Positions 38,552-46,914 of a stretch of 64,000 nucleotides of DNA are shown here, in pieces (the first letter of the stretch is position 1; every line of letters begins with the position of its first letter). A program made the position numbers and the translations under genes. Under the pieces are notes generated by a model. It was not told the DNA's origin and searched no databases. It saw only the letters and a list, made by a program, of their open reading frames with translations. The DNA is from Actinoplanes regularis. GTDB lineage: Bacteria > Actinomycetota > Actinomycetes > Mycobacteriales > Micromonosporaceae. Location of the stretch: contig NZ_FZNR01000009.1 in assembly GCF_900188005.1 (NCBI RefSeq), forward strand, positions 1 through 64,000, in the 5' to 3' direction.

Positions 38552-40147
38552 ATGACCCCCACCACCACGGCCGCGCCCGCGGCCAAGCTGCCCTACTGGG
38601 TCCGGGGCGACACGAATGCCTTCTTCGGCTTCGGCGTCAACGTCCTGGTCAACGTGCTGACTCTGACCGGCCTCTGCCTCGGCGTGATCAAGATGCCGGC
38701 CTCCGACGTGTTCGGCGTGATCCTGCCCGCGCTGGGGATCGCCCTGGTCGCCGGCAACATCTACTACACCTATCTGGCCCGCCGGCTCGCCGCACGGGAG
38801 AACCGCACGGACGTCACCGCGATGCCGTACGGCCCGAGCGTCCCGCACATGTTCATCGTCATCTTCGTGATCATGCTGCCGATCTACCTGACCACGAAGA
38901 ATCCGGTGGCGGCGTGGACGGCCGGCGTCGCCTGGGCGTTCATCATCGGTGTGATCGTCCTGATCGGCGCGTTCGTCGGCCCGTACATCCGCAAGTACGC
39001 ACCGCGCGCGGCGCTGCTCGGCACCCTGGCCGGCATCTCGATCACCTTCATCTCGATGAACCCGGCGGGCAACATGTGGAAGGCCGCCTGGATCGCGCTG
39101 CCGGTCTTCGGCCTGCTCCTGATCGGGCTGCTCACCGACGTGAAGCTGCCGTTCAACCTGCCGATCGGCCTGGTCGCGCTGCTGGCCGGCACGGCGATCG
39201 GCTGGCTCGGCGGAGCCATGTCGGTGCCGGACGTGACCGCCGCCGCGAAGGACATCGCGTTCGCCTTCCCGCATCTCAAGGTCGACCTGCTGATCGACGG
39301 CCTGCGGGACATGGCCCCGCTGCTGGCGACCGCGATCCCGCTGGGCGTCTACAACTTCACCGAGGCGATGACCAACGTGGAGAGCGCGGCCAGCGCCGGC
39401 GACCGGTACAACCTGCGCAGCGTGCTGCTCGCCGACGGCGCGGGCGCGGTGCTCGGTTCCTGTCTGGGCTCGCCGTTCCCGCCCGCGGTCTACGTCGGGC
39501 ACCCCGGCTGGAAGGCGGCCGGCGGGCGCACCGGCTACTCCATGGCGACCGGCGTGGTGATCGCGCTGCTCTGCTTCTTCGGCCTGTTCGGCCTGCTCGG
39601 CGCGATCTTCCCGACCGCGGCGATCGTGCCGATCCTGCTCTACATCGGCCTGTTGATCGGTGCGCAGGCGTTCCAGGCGACGCCTCGGGCACACGCCGCC
39701 GCGGTGGTCGCCGCGCTGATACCGAACATCGCGCAATGGGCGACCGGGCAGATGGACAACGCGCTCGCCGCGGCCGGTACCACCGCGGACCAGGTCGGCA
39801 TGGACGCGCTCACCGGCGCCGGGGTGGTCTACGACGGGCTGAAGACGCTGGGCCAGGGCGCGATCCTGGCCGGTCTCGTGCTCGGCGCGATCGTCGCTTT
39901 CATCATCGACAAACGCCTCTGGCATGCGGCGGTCTTCTCCGCGGCGGGGGCCGCGCTCACCTTCGTCGGGCTGATCCACGCCGAGAAGGTGCAGTGGAAC
40001 GCCGACGGCCAGGTCACCCTGGGATATCTGTTCCTGACCGCGATCCTGGTACTTGTCGCGCTGACCCGGCCCGCGCCGCGGGTACCCGAGCCGGGCGAGC
40101 CCGCGGCGTTCGACGACAGCGTGCCCGTGCCGTCCACGGCTGTCTGA
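38552..40147 (+). CDS. NCS2/AzgA-like nucleobase-type permease
   Basis: 531 residues from ATG 38552, with AGGAG about 6 bases upstream. About twelve to thirteen membrane helices; conserved blocks TDVTAMPYGPSVPHMF, YNFTEAMTNVESAASAGDRYN and GSCLGSPFPPAVYVGHPGWKAAGGRTGYS are typical of the NCS2/AzgA transporter fold, where such loops bind purine-like substrates. As part of the amidohydrolase operon it presumably imports the ureide or heterocycle that the hydrolases degrade. It belongs to the cytoplasmic membrane. Confidence 0.88.
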   Translation: MTPTTTAAPAAKLPYWVRGDTNAFFGFGVNVLVNVLTLTGLCLGVIKMPASDVFGVILPALGIALVAGNIYYTYLARRLAARENRTDVTAMPYGPSVPHMFIVIFVIMLPIYLTTKNPVAAWTAGVAWAFIIGVIVLIGAFVGPYIRKYAPRAALLGTLAGISITFISMNPAGNMWKAAWIALPVFGLLLIGLLTDVKLPFNLPIGLVALLAGTAIGWLGGAMSVPDVTAAAKDIAFAFPHLKVDLLIDGLRDMAPLLATAIPLGVYNFTEAMTNVESAASAGDRYNLRSVLLADGAGAVLGSCLGSPFPPAVYVGHPGWKAAGGRTGYSMATGVVIALLCFFGLFGLLGAIFPTAAIVPILLYIGLLIGAQAFQATPRAHAAAVVAALIPNIAQWATGQMDNALAAAGTTADQVGMDALTGAGVVYDGLKTLGQGAILAGLVLGAIVAFIIDKRLWHAAVFSAAGAALTFVGLIHAEKVQWNADGQVTLGYLFLTAILVLVALTRPAPRVPEPGEPAAFDDSVPVPSTAV

Positions 40148-40158
40148 CTGGTTCCGAC

Positions 40159-40190
40159 GGCGGCGGCCCCGCTCGTGCCGGGCCGCCGCC
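40159..40190 (+). terminator. Strong hairpin between permease and AtzH-like gene
   Basis: An 11-base-pair perfect stem (GGCGGCGGCCC with GGGCCGCCGCC) with a 10-base loop begins 12 bases after the permease stop. It may end the main transcript or attenuate expression of the last gene of the operon. Confidence 0.65.
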
Positions 40191-40219
40191 GCACCCGCCG
40201 CGCAGGAGAGGACAGGATC

Positions 40220-40600
40220 ATGGAACTCGATCGGCCCGACGTGATCGCCGAGGTCACGGCGGCCTTCGAGGCCTACGAGCAGGCACTGAGGGCGAACGAC
40301 GTGGAGCGGATCCTCAGCTTCTTCGAGAACCGCGCGGTGCGCTTCGGCATCGCCGACCACCAGAACGACATCGAGGAACAGGAACGCTGGCGACGCGCTC
40401 AGGCCCCCTTGCCGCCGGGTCGGCAATTGAAGGAGACCCAGATCCGGACGTACGGCCTGGACACCGCTGTCATCACGACACTGTTCGGCTATCCCGGCTC
40501 GGACGTGCTCGGCCGGCAGACCCAGACGTGGGCCCGCCTTCCCGAAGGCTGGCGGATCATCACCGCCCACGTCTCCGAGCCGGCACCCGACGAGCGCTGA
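40220..40600 (+). CDS. AtzH-like / HpxZ-like (DUF3225) protein
   Basis: 126 residues with GGAGAGG upstream of the ATG. The NTF2/SnoaL-type fold is suggested by EVTAAFEAYEQALRANDVERILSFFENRAVRFGIAD and the C-terminal GRQTQTWARLPEGWRIITAHVSE. These match the AtzH/HpxZ family found beside amidases of s-triazine, allophanate and oxalurate degradation. Its presence at the end of the operon strengthens the reading of a ureide or oxalurate-type pathway. Biochemical role uncertain; it may assist the partner amidase. Confidence 0.78.
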   Translation: MELDRPDVIAEVTAAFEAYEQALRANDVERILSFFENRAVRFGIADHQNDIEEQERWRRAQAPLPPGRQLKETQIRTYGLDTAVITTLFGYPGSDVLGRQTQTWARLPEGWRIITAHVSEPAPDER

Positions 40601-40613
40601 GCCGGACCTCCGA

Positions 40614-41354
40614 TCAGAACAGGTCCTTGACCCAGTTGAACGCGTCCATCACCCATCCGGTCTGGCGCAGGAAGGTGAAGGCGACGCCGGTCAGGTAGAG
40701 ACCGGTCACCATGTGCGCGCCGCGCGCGGTGTGGCGCGTGCGGTTCAGGTACCGCTCCAGCACCAGGCGGCCGACCATCCGGGCGAGCGCGAAGACACCG
40801 ACACCCACCAGCAGCGTAATGAGGAAGACCACCACGGGGGTGGCCAGCGAGCCGCCCTCGGAGAGCGCCCAGATGCCCCAGCAGACGAAGGCGAACAGCG
40901 CGGCGGCGGTGCTCCACTCGCCGCCCCGCCGCAGCTGGCGAAGGTGCCAGCCGATGCTGTGCTGCGGGCGGGGAGCCGCGGCGCCGGGCCAGCCGGTGCC
41001 GGTCGGCTCGTGCGCGGCGGTGTGGTCCTGCTGCTGGCCGCGCGGCGTCACCTGGGCGCGGCCCCGGCTGAACGGCGACTGCGGGCCGGCCTGCGACGCC
41101 GGGGACTGCGACGCGACCCGGGTGGGGTCACCGCCGTGCGGGCCCACCTGGGTGGCGTCACCGCCGTACGGCGCGACGCGGGTGGGGTCACCGGCATGCG
41201 GCGCGACGCGGGTGGGATCACCCGCATACGGCCCGACCCGGGTGGGGTCACCGGACTGCGGAACGGCCGGCGCGGTCACCGTCGGCGGCTCGGCCCACGG
41301 GTCCTGCGGCGGCATGTCGAGCGTCCGCTCCGACCACTGCGGTTGCTCCGGCAT
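40614..41354 (-). CDS. Membrane protein with repeat-rich cytoplasmic N-terminus
   Basis: 246 residues from ATG 41354. The N-terminal ~120 residues are proline-rich and contain five consecutive ten-residue repeats (GDPTRVGPYA type). The C-terminal half has two to three hydrophobic helices (STAAALFAFVCWGIWAL, TPVVVFLITLLVGVGVFAL, and a weaker one near GLYLTGVAFTFL). No family was recognised. The regularly spaced threonines in a disordered acidic/basic context could be kinase targets, which is speculation. It is convergent with the AtzH-like gene, 13 bases apart. Confidence 0.75.
   Translation of the reverse strand: MPEQPQWSERTLDMPPQDPWAEPPTVTAPAVPQSGDPTRVGPYAGDPTRVAPHAGDPTRVAPYGGDATQVGPHGGDPTRVASQSPASQAGPQSPFSRGRAQVTPRGQQQDHTAAHEPTGTGWPGAAAPRPQHSIGWHLRQLRRGGEWSTAAALFAFVCWGIWALSEGGSLATPVVVFLITLLVGVGVFALARMVGRLVLERYLNRTRHTARGAHMVTGLYLTGVAFTFLRQTGWVMDAFNWVKDLF
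41101..41250. repeat. Five tandem 30-base repeats inside the membrane-protein gene
   Basis: Five head-to-tail 30-base units, each ending GGTGGGGTCA or a close variant (41130, 41160, 41190, 41220, 41250), encode the GDPTRV decapeptide repeats on the minus strand. Units differ by a few bases and the reading frame is preserved throughout. Confidence 0.9.
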
Positions 41355-41368
41355 GATTCCCCTCTCGC

Positions 41369-41392
41369 ACAGACGACCGGACGGTCGTCTGT
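41369..41392. promoter_or_regulatory. TetR-type operator upstream of the repeat membrane protein
   Basis: Arms ACAGACGACCG and CGGTCGTCTGT form a perfect inverted repeat around a 2-base centre. This matches the common actinobacterial TetR operator style (GACCG/CGGTC core). It lies 15 bases before the start of the membrane-protein gene (41354) and 64 bases before the Eis-like gene (41456), so it could control either. No tetR gene is in the neighbourhood. Confidence 0.65.
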
Positions 41393-41455
41393 TCCGAGAG
41401 TAACCAGCCCGCAAATAGGTGGCTCGGACACACCGGAGTCAGTTACACAAGCTCC

Positions 41456-42679
41456 ATGGGTGACGGGATGAGACTACGTCCGGGCCGGATCGGGGACTTC
41501 CCGGCCATCTGCGATCTGCTCGGCTACGTCTTCCACGAGGAGATCGCCGGCGAGGTCAAGGAGCTCGAGGCGGAGGTCTGGGAGGTCGAGCGTTCCCTGG
41601 TCGCCGACGACCACGGGGTGATCGCCGGACACGCCGTGGCATACAGCCGGGAGCTGACCGTTCCCGGCGCGGTGCTGCCCGCCGCGCACATCTCCTGTGT
41701 CGGGGTGCTCCCCACTCACCGGCGCCGCGGCCTGCTGACCGCCCTGATGCACCGCCAGCTCGGCGAGATCGCCGAGGCCGGGCGCGAGCCGATCGCGGTG
41801 CTCTGGGCCAGCGAATCCGCCATTTATCCCCGATTCGGGTACGGTCCCGCCGCCGCCCGCCTCAAGTTCGACATCCTGAACCGCGAGGTACGCCTGACCG
41901 CGCCGCCCGCTGAGCCGGCCGGCCGGCTGCGGATGGGCGACCCGGCCACGCTGCTCACCGACATCAGCAAGCTGTACGACCAGGTCCGCGCTGACCGGGT
42001 CGGCTGGTCCGGCCGCGACGACCGCTGGTGGCGGTATGTCCTGCGCGACCCGAAGGACCTCCGCGACGGCGCCACGAAGCGGTACGCGGTGGTGCACGAC
42101 GGCCCCGACGGCCCGACCGGTTACGCGATCTGGCGGGCCAAGGAGCGCTGGAACCACCACGGGCCGGACGCCGAGGTGCAGGTCCGCGAGGTGGCCGCCG
42201 TCGATCCGGAGACGTACCGGGCGCTCTGGCGGTTCCTGCTCGGCATCGACCTGAGCCGGAGCGTGACGTACACCCTGGGCGCGGTGGACGAGCCGCTGCA
42301 GTACCTGGTGGACGAGCCACGGCGGCTGGGCGGGACGGTCTCCGACGCGCTCTTCATCCGACTGGTGGACCTGCCCGCCGCGCTGGCCGGCCGGCGGTAC
42401 CGGACGGCGGTCGACGTGGTGCTGGAGGTCGACGACCCGATCCTGCCGGCGAACACCGGCCGCTGGCGGCTGACCGGCGGGCCGGAGGGAGCGACCTGTT
42501 CCCGGACCGGCGAGCCCGCTGACCTGGCGTGTTCCGTGACCGATCTCGGCGCCGCCTACCTCGGCGGGACCTCGCTGGCCGCGCTCGCGGCGGCCGGTCG
42601 GGTTCGGCAGCTGACCGCGAACGATCCGAACGCGGCGTTCGGCTGGCACCGGGCGCCCAGCGCGACCGAGGTGTTCTGA
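41456..42679 (+). CDS. Eis-type GNAT N-acetyltransferase
   Basis: 407 residues (a second ATG at 41468 is possible). The N-terminal GNAT domain has SCVGVLPTHRRRGLLTALMHRQLGEI; the middle second GNAT-like domain holds RWWRYVLRDPKDLRDG; the C-terminal sterol-carrier-like domain ends ATEVF, whose terminal carboxylate is catalytic in Eis. Eis enzymes acetylate amines including aminoglycosides at several positions, and form hexamers. The physiological acceptor here is unknown. Confidence 0.9.
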   Translation: MGDGMRLRPGRIGDFPAICDLLGYVFHEEIAGEVKELEAEVWEVERSLVADDHGVIAGHAVAYSRELTVPGAVLPAAHISCVGVLPTHRRRGLLTALMHRQLGEIAEAGREPIAVLWASESAIYPRFGYGPAAARLKFDILNREVRLTAPPAEPAGRLRMGDPATLLTDISKLYDQVRADRVGWSGRDDRWWRYVLRDPKDLRDGATKRYAVVHDGPDGPTGYAIWRAKERWNHHGPDAEVQVREVAAVDPETYRALWRFLLGIDLSRSVTYTLGAVDEPLQYLVDEPRRLGGTVSDALFIRLVDLPAALAGRRYRTAVDVVLEVDDPILPANTGRWRLTGGPEGATCSRTGEPADLACSVTDLGAAYLGGTSLAALAAAGRVRQLTANDPNAAFGWHRAPSATEVF

Positions 42680-42707
42680 GGTGACCGGCGGCGGTACCGT
42701 CGGGATC

Positions 42708-43097
42708 ATGGCTGAGCCCGAGCGCCGCCGCCGGCGCGTGCGTCCCCCGTCAGGGGCGAACAGCGCCCCGGCCGAGTCGACGACCCCGGCCGGGTCGCCG
42801 GCCCCCGTTCCCGGTCCTCCGGCCGTGCCGGTGCCCACGCCCCCGCCGACGGCCCCGGCGCCCACCCGGCCGGCGAAGCGACCCGCACCCACCGGTGGTT
42901 CCGGCACCGAGGACCGCGAGGCCGAGCGCGGCCTGCGTGGCCTGGTCGGCTCCGGGTCCTCGCAGGTCAGCGTGGGCGCGGCGCTGCGGGCCCGGGACGC
43001 TTCCCGGCCCAGCGCCGAGCAACTGGCCGAGGCCGACCGGGAGTTAACCATCGTTCGGCGCAATTGGCTGCCCCGCGAAGATCTCCCGCGCCGCTGA
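42708..43097 (+). CDS. Proline-rich hypothetical protein
   Basis: 129 residues from ATG 42708 (a GTG at 42681, two bases after the preceding stop, would add nine). The first ~75 residues are low-complexity Pro/Ala with basic patches (ERRRRRVRPPSG). The C-terminal part is more conserved-looking: ERGLRGLVGSGSSQVSVGAALRARDASRP and ADRELTIVRRNWLPREDLP. It probably forms an operon with the Eis-like gene. No family was recognised. Confidence 0.65.
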   Translation: MAEPERRRRRVRPPSGANSAPAESTTPAGSPAPVPGPPAVPVPTPPPTAPAPTRPAKRPAPTGGSGTEDREAERGLRGLVGSGSSQVSVGAALRARDASRPSAEQLAEADRELTIVRRNWLPREDLPRR

Positions 43098-43148
43098 CTA
43101 CGATGTAGTCGACCACCGACCGCTGAAACTGGAACGGTTGACTACCCC

Positions 43149-43850
43149 ATGCAGTGGAAGAACCGCCCCGATGGCCTGACCTGGCCAGGTGTGATCAAGA
43201 ACGAGGAAGCCAAGCGGGAGGCGGCGGCACAGCTCGCCACCGAGTTGCGGGACGGGCAGACGGTCGGCATCGGCTCCGGCTCGACCAGCTTCCTCACCCT
43301 GCAGGCCCTCGCGGCCCGCGCCGAGAAGGAGGGTCTCTCCTTCACCGCCATCCCGACCTCGATCGAGGTGGCGAACGCCTGCGCGGCGCTCGGCCTGCGC
43401 ACCGCCACGCTGAACGAGGCCCGGCCGGACTGGTGCTTCGACGGCGCCGACGAGGTGGACGACCACAAGCGGCTGATCAAGGGCCGCGGTGGCGCGCTCT
43501 ACCAGGAGAAGCTGATGATGGCGGCGGCGCCGAAGGCGTTCATCGTCGTCGACCAGTCCAAGATCGTGAGCCGGCTCGGGGTGAACTTCCCGGCCCCGGT
43601 GGAGATCGACCCGGCCGCCCTCAGCCTGATGTACGAGAAGCTCGAGGGCTTCCCGGGCCTGGAGGAGGTGACCCTGCGGACCGGCGGCGGCAAGGACGGC
43701 CCGGTGATCACCGAGCGCGGAAACCTGATCATCGACCTGCGGTTCAGCGAGATCGCCGAGGACGCGCACGCCCGGCTCAAGCAGATGTCCGGCGTGGTCG
43801 AGACCGGCCTCTTCTTCGGGTACGACTTCGAGCTGGTCCTGGCCGGCTGA
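43149..43850 (+). CDS. rpiA: Ribose-5-phosphate isomerase A
   Basis: 233 residues. Diagnostic motifs: VGIGSGSTSFLTL (phosphate loop), DWCFDGADEVDDHKRLIKGRGGAL (catalytic acid and base) and the C-terminal GVVETGLFFGYDFELVLAG. Interconverts ribose 5-phosphate and ribulose 5-phosphate in the pentose phosphate pathway, in the cytosol. The start is ATG with a weak ribosome-binding site. A long palindromic terminator shared with the convergent esterase gene follows. Confidence 0.95.
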   Translation: MQWKNRPDGLTWPGVIKNEEAKREAAAQLATELRDGQTVGIGSGSTSFLTLQALAARAEKEGLSFTAIPTSIEVANACAALGLRTATLNEARPDWCFDGADEVDDHKRLIKGRGGALYQEKLMMAAAPKAFIVVDQSKIVSRLGVNFPAPVEIDPAALSLMYEKLEGFPGLEEVTLRTGGGKDGPVITERGNLIIDLRFSEIAEDAHARLKQMSGVVETGLFFGYDFELVLAG

Positions 43851-43858
43851 GCCGAGCC

Positions 43859-43888
43859 GTGCGGCCCGCACCCGGGTGCGGGCCGCAC
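43859..43888. terminator. Bidirectional terminator between rpiA and the esterase gene
   Basis: GTGCGGCCCGCACCC at 43859-43873 is followed directly by its reverse complement (43874-43888), a 30-base loop-less palindrome in the 43-base gap between two convergent genes. Confidence 0.8.
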
Positions 43889-43893
43889 GACTT

Positions 43894-44811
43894 TCAGAAG
43901 GTGAGAGCCGCGCGCAGGGCGGAAGCCACCTGATCGGCCGCGGCGCGCGCCGCGTCGATGGTGGCGAGCTTGCGGGCGAAACCGTGGTTCACGCCCATGT
44001 AGCGGGTGTGCACCACCGGCACCCCGGCGGTGACCAGCGCGTCCGCGTAATCGGCGCCCTCGTCACGGAGCGCGTCGTACTCGGCCGTGATGATCAGGGT
44101 CGGCGGCATGCCGGAGAGGTCGGCGACCGCGAGCGGGGCGACGTCCGGGGTGAGCCGGTGCGCCGGATCCGGGACGAAGGTCTCCCAGGCCAGCTTCATC
44201 GAAGCCCGGTCCAGGCCGTACTCGCCGACCTCGTCGTACGACTCGGCCGAGGTGAGCGGGTCGAGGGCCGGGTAGATCAGCGCCTGGAAGTCCAGCGGGG
44301 TGCCGTTGTCACGCTGCCGGCGGGCGGTGACGGTGGCCAACTGGCCGCCCGCGCTGTCCCCGCCGATCGCCAGCCGGGACGGGTCGACACCGAGTTCGGC
44401 GCCGTTCTTGCGCACGTGGTCCAGCACGGTGGCGGCGTCGTCGAGAGCGGCCGGGTGGACGTGCTCCGGGGCGAGCCGGTAACCCACCGAGAGCACCGCG
44501 AGGCCGGACCGGTCGGCGACCCGCCGGCAGAACCGGTCCACGGTCTCGATGCTGCCGTAGCACCAGCCGCCGCCGTGCAGGTAGACGAAGACCGGGGCGT
44601 CGGTCCGGGTGGCGTACAGCCGGCAGGGCACGCCGTTCGCGTCCAGGTCCGCGACGACCGGCAGCGGCAGCGCCGGGCCGGTCTCCGCCTCGTTGGACTC
44701 CTCCATCGCGGCACGGACCGCGAGGAGCCGTTCGTAGGGGCTCGCCGACAGCTGCTCGGCGGTGAGGCGGCGGCGAAGCTTCGCCGCCGCCGTTACCTGT
44801 GGATGAAGCAT
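43894..44811 (-). CDS. Alpha/beta hydrolase of the hormone-sensitive-lipase type
   Basis: 305 residues from ATG 44811. Oxyanion-hole motif HGGGWCYGS, nucleophile elbow GDSAGGQL, acid in ITAEYDALRDEG and His in MGVNHGFARK make this a family IV (HSL-like) carboxylesterase. No signal peptide, so cytosolic; acts on short-chain esters. The longer open frame upstream overlaps the DUF1015 gene and was rejected. The DUF1015 gene ends 11 bases upstream on the same strand, so the two are probably co-transcribed. Confidence 0.9.
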   Translation of the reverse strand: MLHPQVTAAAKLRRRLTAEQLSASPYERLLAVRAAMEESNEAETGPALPLPVVADLDANGVPCRLYATRTDAPVFVYLHGGGWCYGSIETVDRFCRRVADRSGLAVLSVGYRLAPEHVHPAALDDAATVLDHVRKNGAELGVDPSRLAIGGDSAGGQLATVTARRQRDNGTPLDFQALIYPALDPLTSAESYDEVGEYGLDRASMKLAWETFVPDPAHRLTPDVAPLAVADLSGMPPTLIITAEYDALRDEGADYADALVTAGVPVVHTRYMGVNHGFARKLATIDAARAAADQVASALRAALTF

Positions 44812-44822
44812 CTGACGGTGAA

Positions 44823-46019
44823 TCAGTCGAGCTGGGCCAGGACGAGACCGCCGCGGGCCTTCGGGGTGAACCAGGTGCTCTTGCGCGGCAGCTTCAGCCG
44901 GGCCAGGTTGACCGCGACGAAGTCCTCCACGGTCACCGGGGCGATCAGCACGGCCAGCTCGGCGCGGCCGGCGTCGACCTCGCCGCGCAGCCACTCGACC
45001 GGGTAGTCGCCGCCGATGTAGGAGATCCGCTTGTCGCCCGGGTCCAGACCCAGGACGTCACGCAGCAGCACCCGCTCGACCAGGGCATGATCCAGGTTCT
45101 CCACCGCTGTGCCGGTGGGGTCGGCCGGGAGACCGACCGCGAAGGTGCGGCTCCCGGCGTACAACTCGATCGTGCCCTTGTCGGGAAGCGCCGCGGCCCG
45201 CGGCAGCTCGGTGACCGTCGCCCCGGCCGCGCGCAGCCGCTCCAGCAACTCCTCCAGGGTCGCCGGGAGCTCGCTGACCAGGCGGTTGTAGGGCTGGATG
45301 GCGACCGACGCGGGCGTGGTGATCACCGCGAGGAAACGCGGCAGCCCGCCGGTCTGCGCGGCCAGACTGCGGTGGTTGCCGTCGGCGACCACCAGCTCGC
45401 CGCCACCGGCCAGCTCGGTGAGCCGGTCCTGCAGCTCGCCCGGGCCGACCGCCCAGATGGCGTGGGTACGCCCGGTCTGGTCGGTGTCGGTGGCCTCCGG
45501 CTCGCCCGCCGCGTCGCAGGCGTCGGCCAGGGCCGCGTGCAGTTCCTCGCCCTTGCCGGTCTGCAGCAGCAGCACCGGCGAGAGCAGCGTCTGCAGCGCC
45601 TCGGCGAGCGCCACGCGCTCACGGACCTTGGCGATGAAGACGTCCTCGTTGCGGATGACCAGGCCCGGCTCGTCGGCGCTGGCGGAGATCTCGGCCGTTT
45701 CGACCGTGCTCCACAGGCCGTAGGCGGGCGCCTCATCCTTGGAAGTGATCCGGTAGAGCACCACAACGTGCTCAGCCTGCCGGTAGTGGCCCTCGGACTT
45801 GTCGCGCTCCAGCCGGACGACGGCGTCCGGGAGAGCTTCCGCGAAGGTCTTGCCGAGGGACTCGGGCGCGAGATGCGGCATTTCCACGGCCAGCGCGCTG
45901 TGCGGGTTTGCCGTGAGGATGTCGGTGATTTCGGCGTCGTCGGCGAACTCGTCGTAGTTCTGGGCTCCGGTACCGCCAGTGGTGATCCAGGCCCGGCTGA
46001 TCGGGTGCACGACCGTCAT
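44823..46019 (-). CDS. DUF1015 family protein (SerK/SbnI-like)
   Basis: 398 residues from ATG 46019. The family signature ELVVADGNHRSLAAQTGG (compare ADGxHR of DUF1015) is present, with VHPISRAWITTGG near the N-terminus and RKSTWFTPKARGGLVLAQLD at the end. Some DUF1015 members are free-serine kinases (SerK) or the SbnI regulator/kinase; whether this one phosphorylates serine cannot be read. Cytosolic. Confidence 0.82.
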   Translation of the reverse strand: MTVVHPISRAWITTGGTGAQNYDEFADDAEITDILTANPHSALAVEMPHLAPESLGKTFAEALPDAVVRLERDKSEGHYRQAEHVVVLYRITSKDEAPAYGLWSTVETAEISASADEPGLVIRNEDVFIAKVRERVALAEALQTLLSPVLLLQTGKGEELHAALADACDAAGEPEATDTDQTGRTHAIWAVGPGELQDRLTELAGGGELVVADGNHRSLAAQTGGLPRFLAVITTPASVAIQPYNRLVSELPATLEELLERLRAAGATVTELPRAAALPDKGTIELYAGSRTFAVGLPADPTGTAVENLDHALVERVLLRDVLGLDPGDKRISYIGGDYPVEWLRGEVDAGRAELAVLIAPVTVEDFVAVNLARLKLPRKSTWFTPKARGGLVLAQLD

Positions 46020-46223
46020 GGGTGGCAACTTACCCGGCGGTGCGGCGGCGCCCACCCACCGGCGTCTTCCCTCGTGACCTGCTCAACTGCGTCCGTCGAC
46101 GCGAGTTCACCGGCCGTTCGAGCGGCCGGGCCGTCACGACGATCGGTGGGGCGACGAATCCCACCAGCTCAGGAGATAAATCGGTCCATGCTTCGCGTTT
46201 GACGCCGATGGTCAGACCGATCG

Positions 46224-46262
46224 CGTCGTTGGGTGAGGTGTACATCACCTCATCCAACGACG
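46224..46262. repeat. 17-base-pair inverted repeat in the DUF1015/nitroreductase interval
   Basis: CGTCGTTGGGTGAGGTG and CACCTCATCCAACGACG pair over 17 positions (one G-T) with a 5-base loop, in the 265-base gap 46020-46284 between two minus-strand genes. It lies 23 bases after the nitroreductase-like stop, so it is a probable terminator. A 75-codon minus-strand frame (46257-46030) starts within it but lacks clear coding bias. Confidence 0.6.
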
Positions 46263-46284
46263 CGCCGGGGACGTGGGTGGCGAA

Positions 46285-46914
46285 CTAATCGAAAATCGGA
46301 CCGATCTCGCGGCTGCGCTTGATCTCGTAGAAGCCCGGGGTGCCGGCGACCAGCACGACTCCGTCCCAGAGCCGGCCGGCGGCCTCGCCCTTGGGCGCCG
46401 GGGTGATCACCGGGCCGAAGAAGGCGACCTTCTCATCCGGATTCGGACCGGGCGCGTGGATCACCGGAGTGCCCACGTCCGTGCCGACCGGCTTCATCCC
46501 GGCATTGTGGCTGGCGCGCAGGGCCTCGTCGCGCGCGTCGGTGTGCGCGGCGGCGGCCAGCTCCGGGTCGAGGCCGACCTCGGTCAGCGCCTCCCGGAGC
46601 AGCTTCTCGTCATCGGGCTCGTACTTCTGCAGGTGGGCCCGGGTGCCGAGGGCGGTGTAGAGGTCCCGCAGGATCTCCGGGCCGGCCGTCTCGGCCGCGG
46701 CGATGCAGACCCGGACCGGGCCCCAGGCCTTGTCCAGGAGCTCCCGGTACTGCTGGGGCAGGTCACGCCCCTCGTTCAGCACGGCCAGGCTCATCACGTT
46801 GAAGCGGATGTCGAGGGGACGCACCTTCTCCACCTCGAGCAGCCAGCGGGAGGTGATCCAGGCCCACGGGCAGAGCGGGTCGAACCACATGTCGACGGTG
46901 GCACGTTCAGTCAT
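46285..46914 (-). CDS. DsbA-like protein of the mycothiol-dependent nitroreductase (Rv2466c-like) family
   Basis: 209 residues. The thioredoxin-like fold begins TVDMWFDPLCPWAWITSRWLLEVEKVR, with a CPWA motif where Rv2466c has CPWC, so only one active-site cysteine is present. The C-terminal strand GTPVIHAPGPNPDEKVAFFGPVI with the cis-proline TPV is typical. Family members use mycothiol to reduce disulphides or nitro compounds. The single Cys suggests a mixed-disulphide (monothiol) mechanism. Divergent from pepN. Confidence 0.82.
   Translation of the reverse strand: MTERATVDMWFDPLCPWAWITSRWLLEVEKVRPLDIRFNVMSLAVLNEGRDLPQQYRELLDKAWGPVRVCIAAAETAGPEILRDLYTALGTRAHLQKYEPDDEKLLREALTEVGLDPELAAAAHTDARDEALRASHNAGMKPVGTDVGTPVIHAPGPNPDEKVAFFGPVITPAPKGEAAGRLWDGVVLVAGTPGFYEIKRSREIGPIFD

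Noticed and set aside
41101-41250. Regular 30-base repeats considered as a CRISPR array
   Set aside because: Units are contiguous with no unique spacers, keep the reading frame and encode a decapeptide repeat. No cas genes are present.
46030-46257. 75-codon minus-strand open frame between two genes
   Set aside because: It starts inside a terminator hairpin, uses rare codons (TTA, TCT, CCT) and lacks a ribosome-binding site. Left as non-coding.
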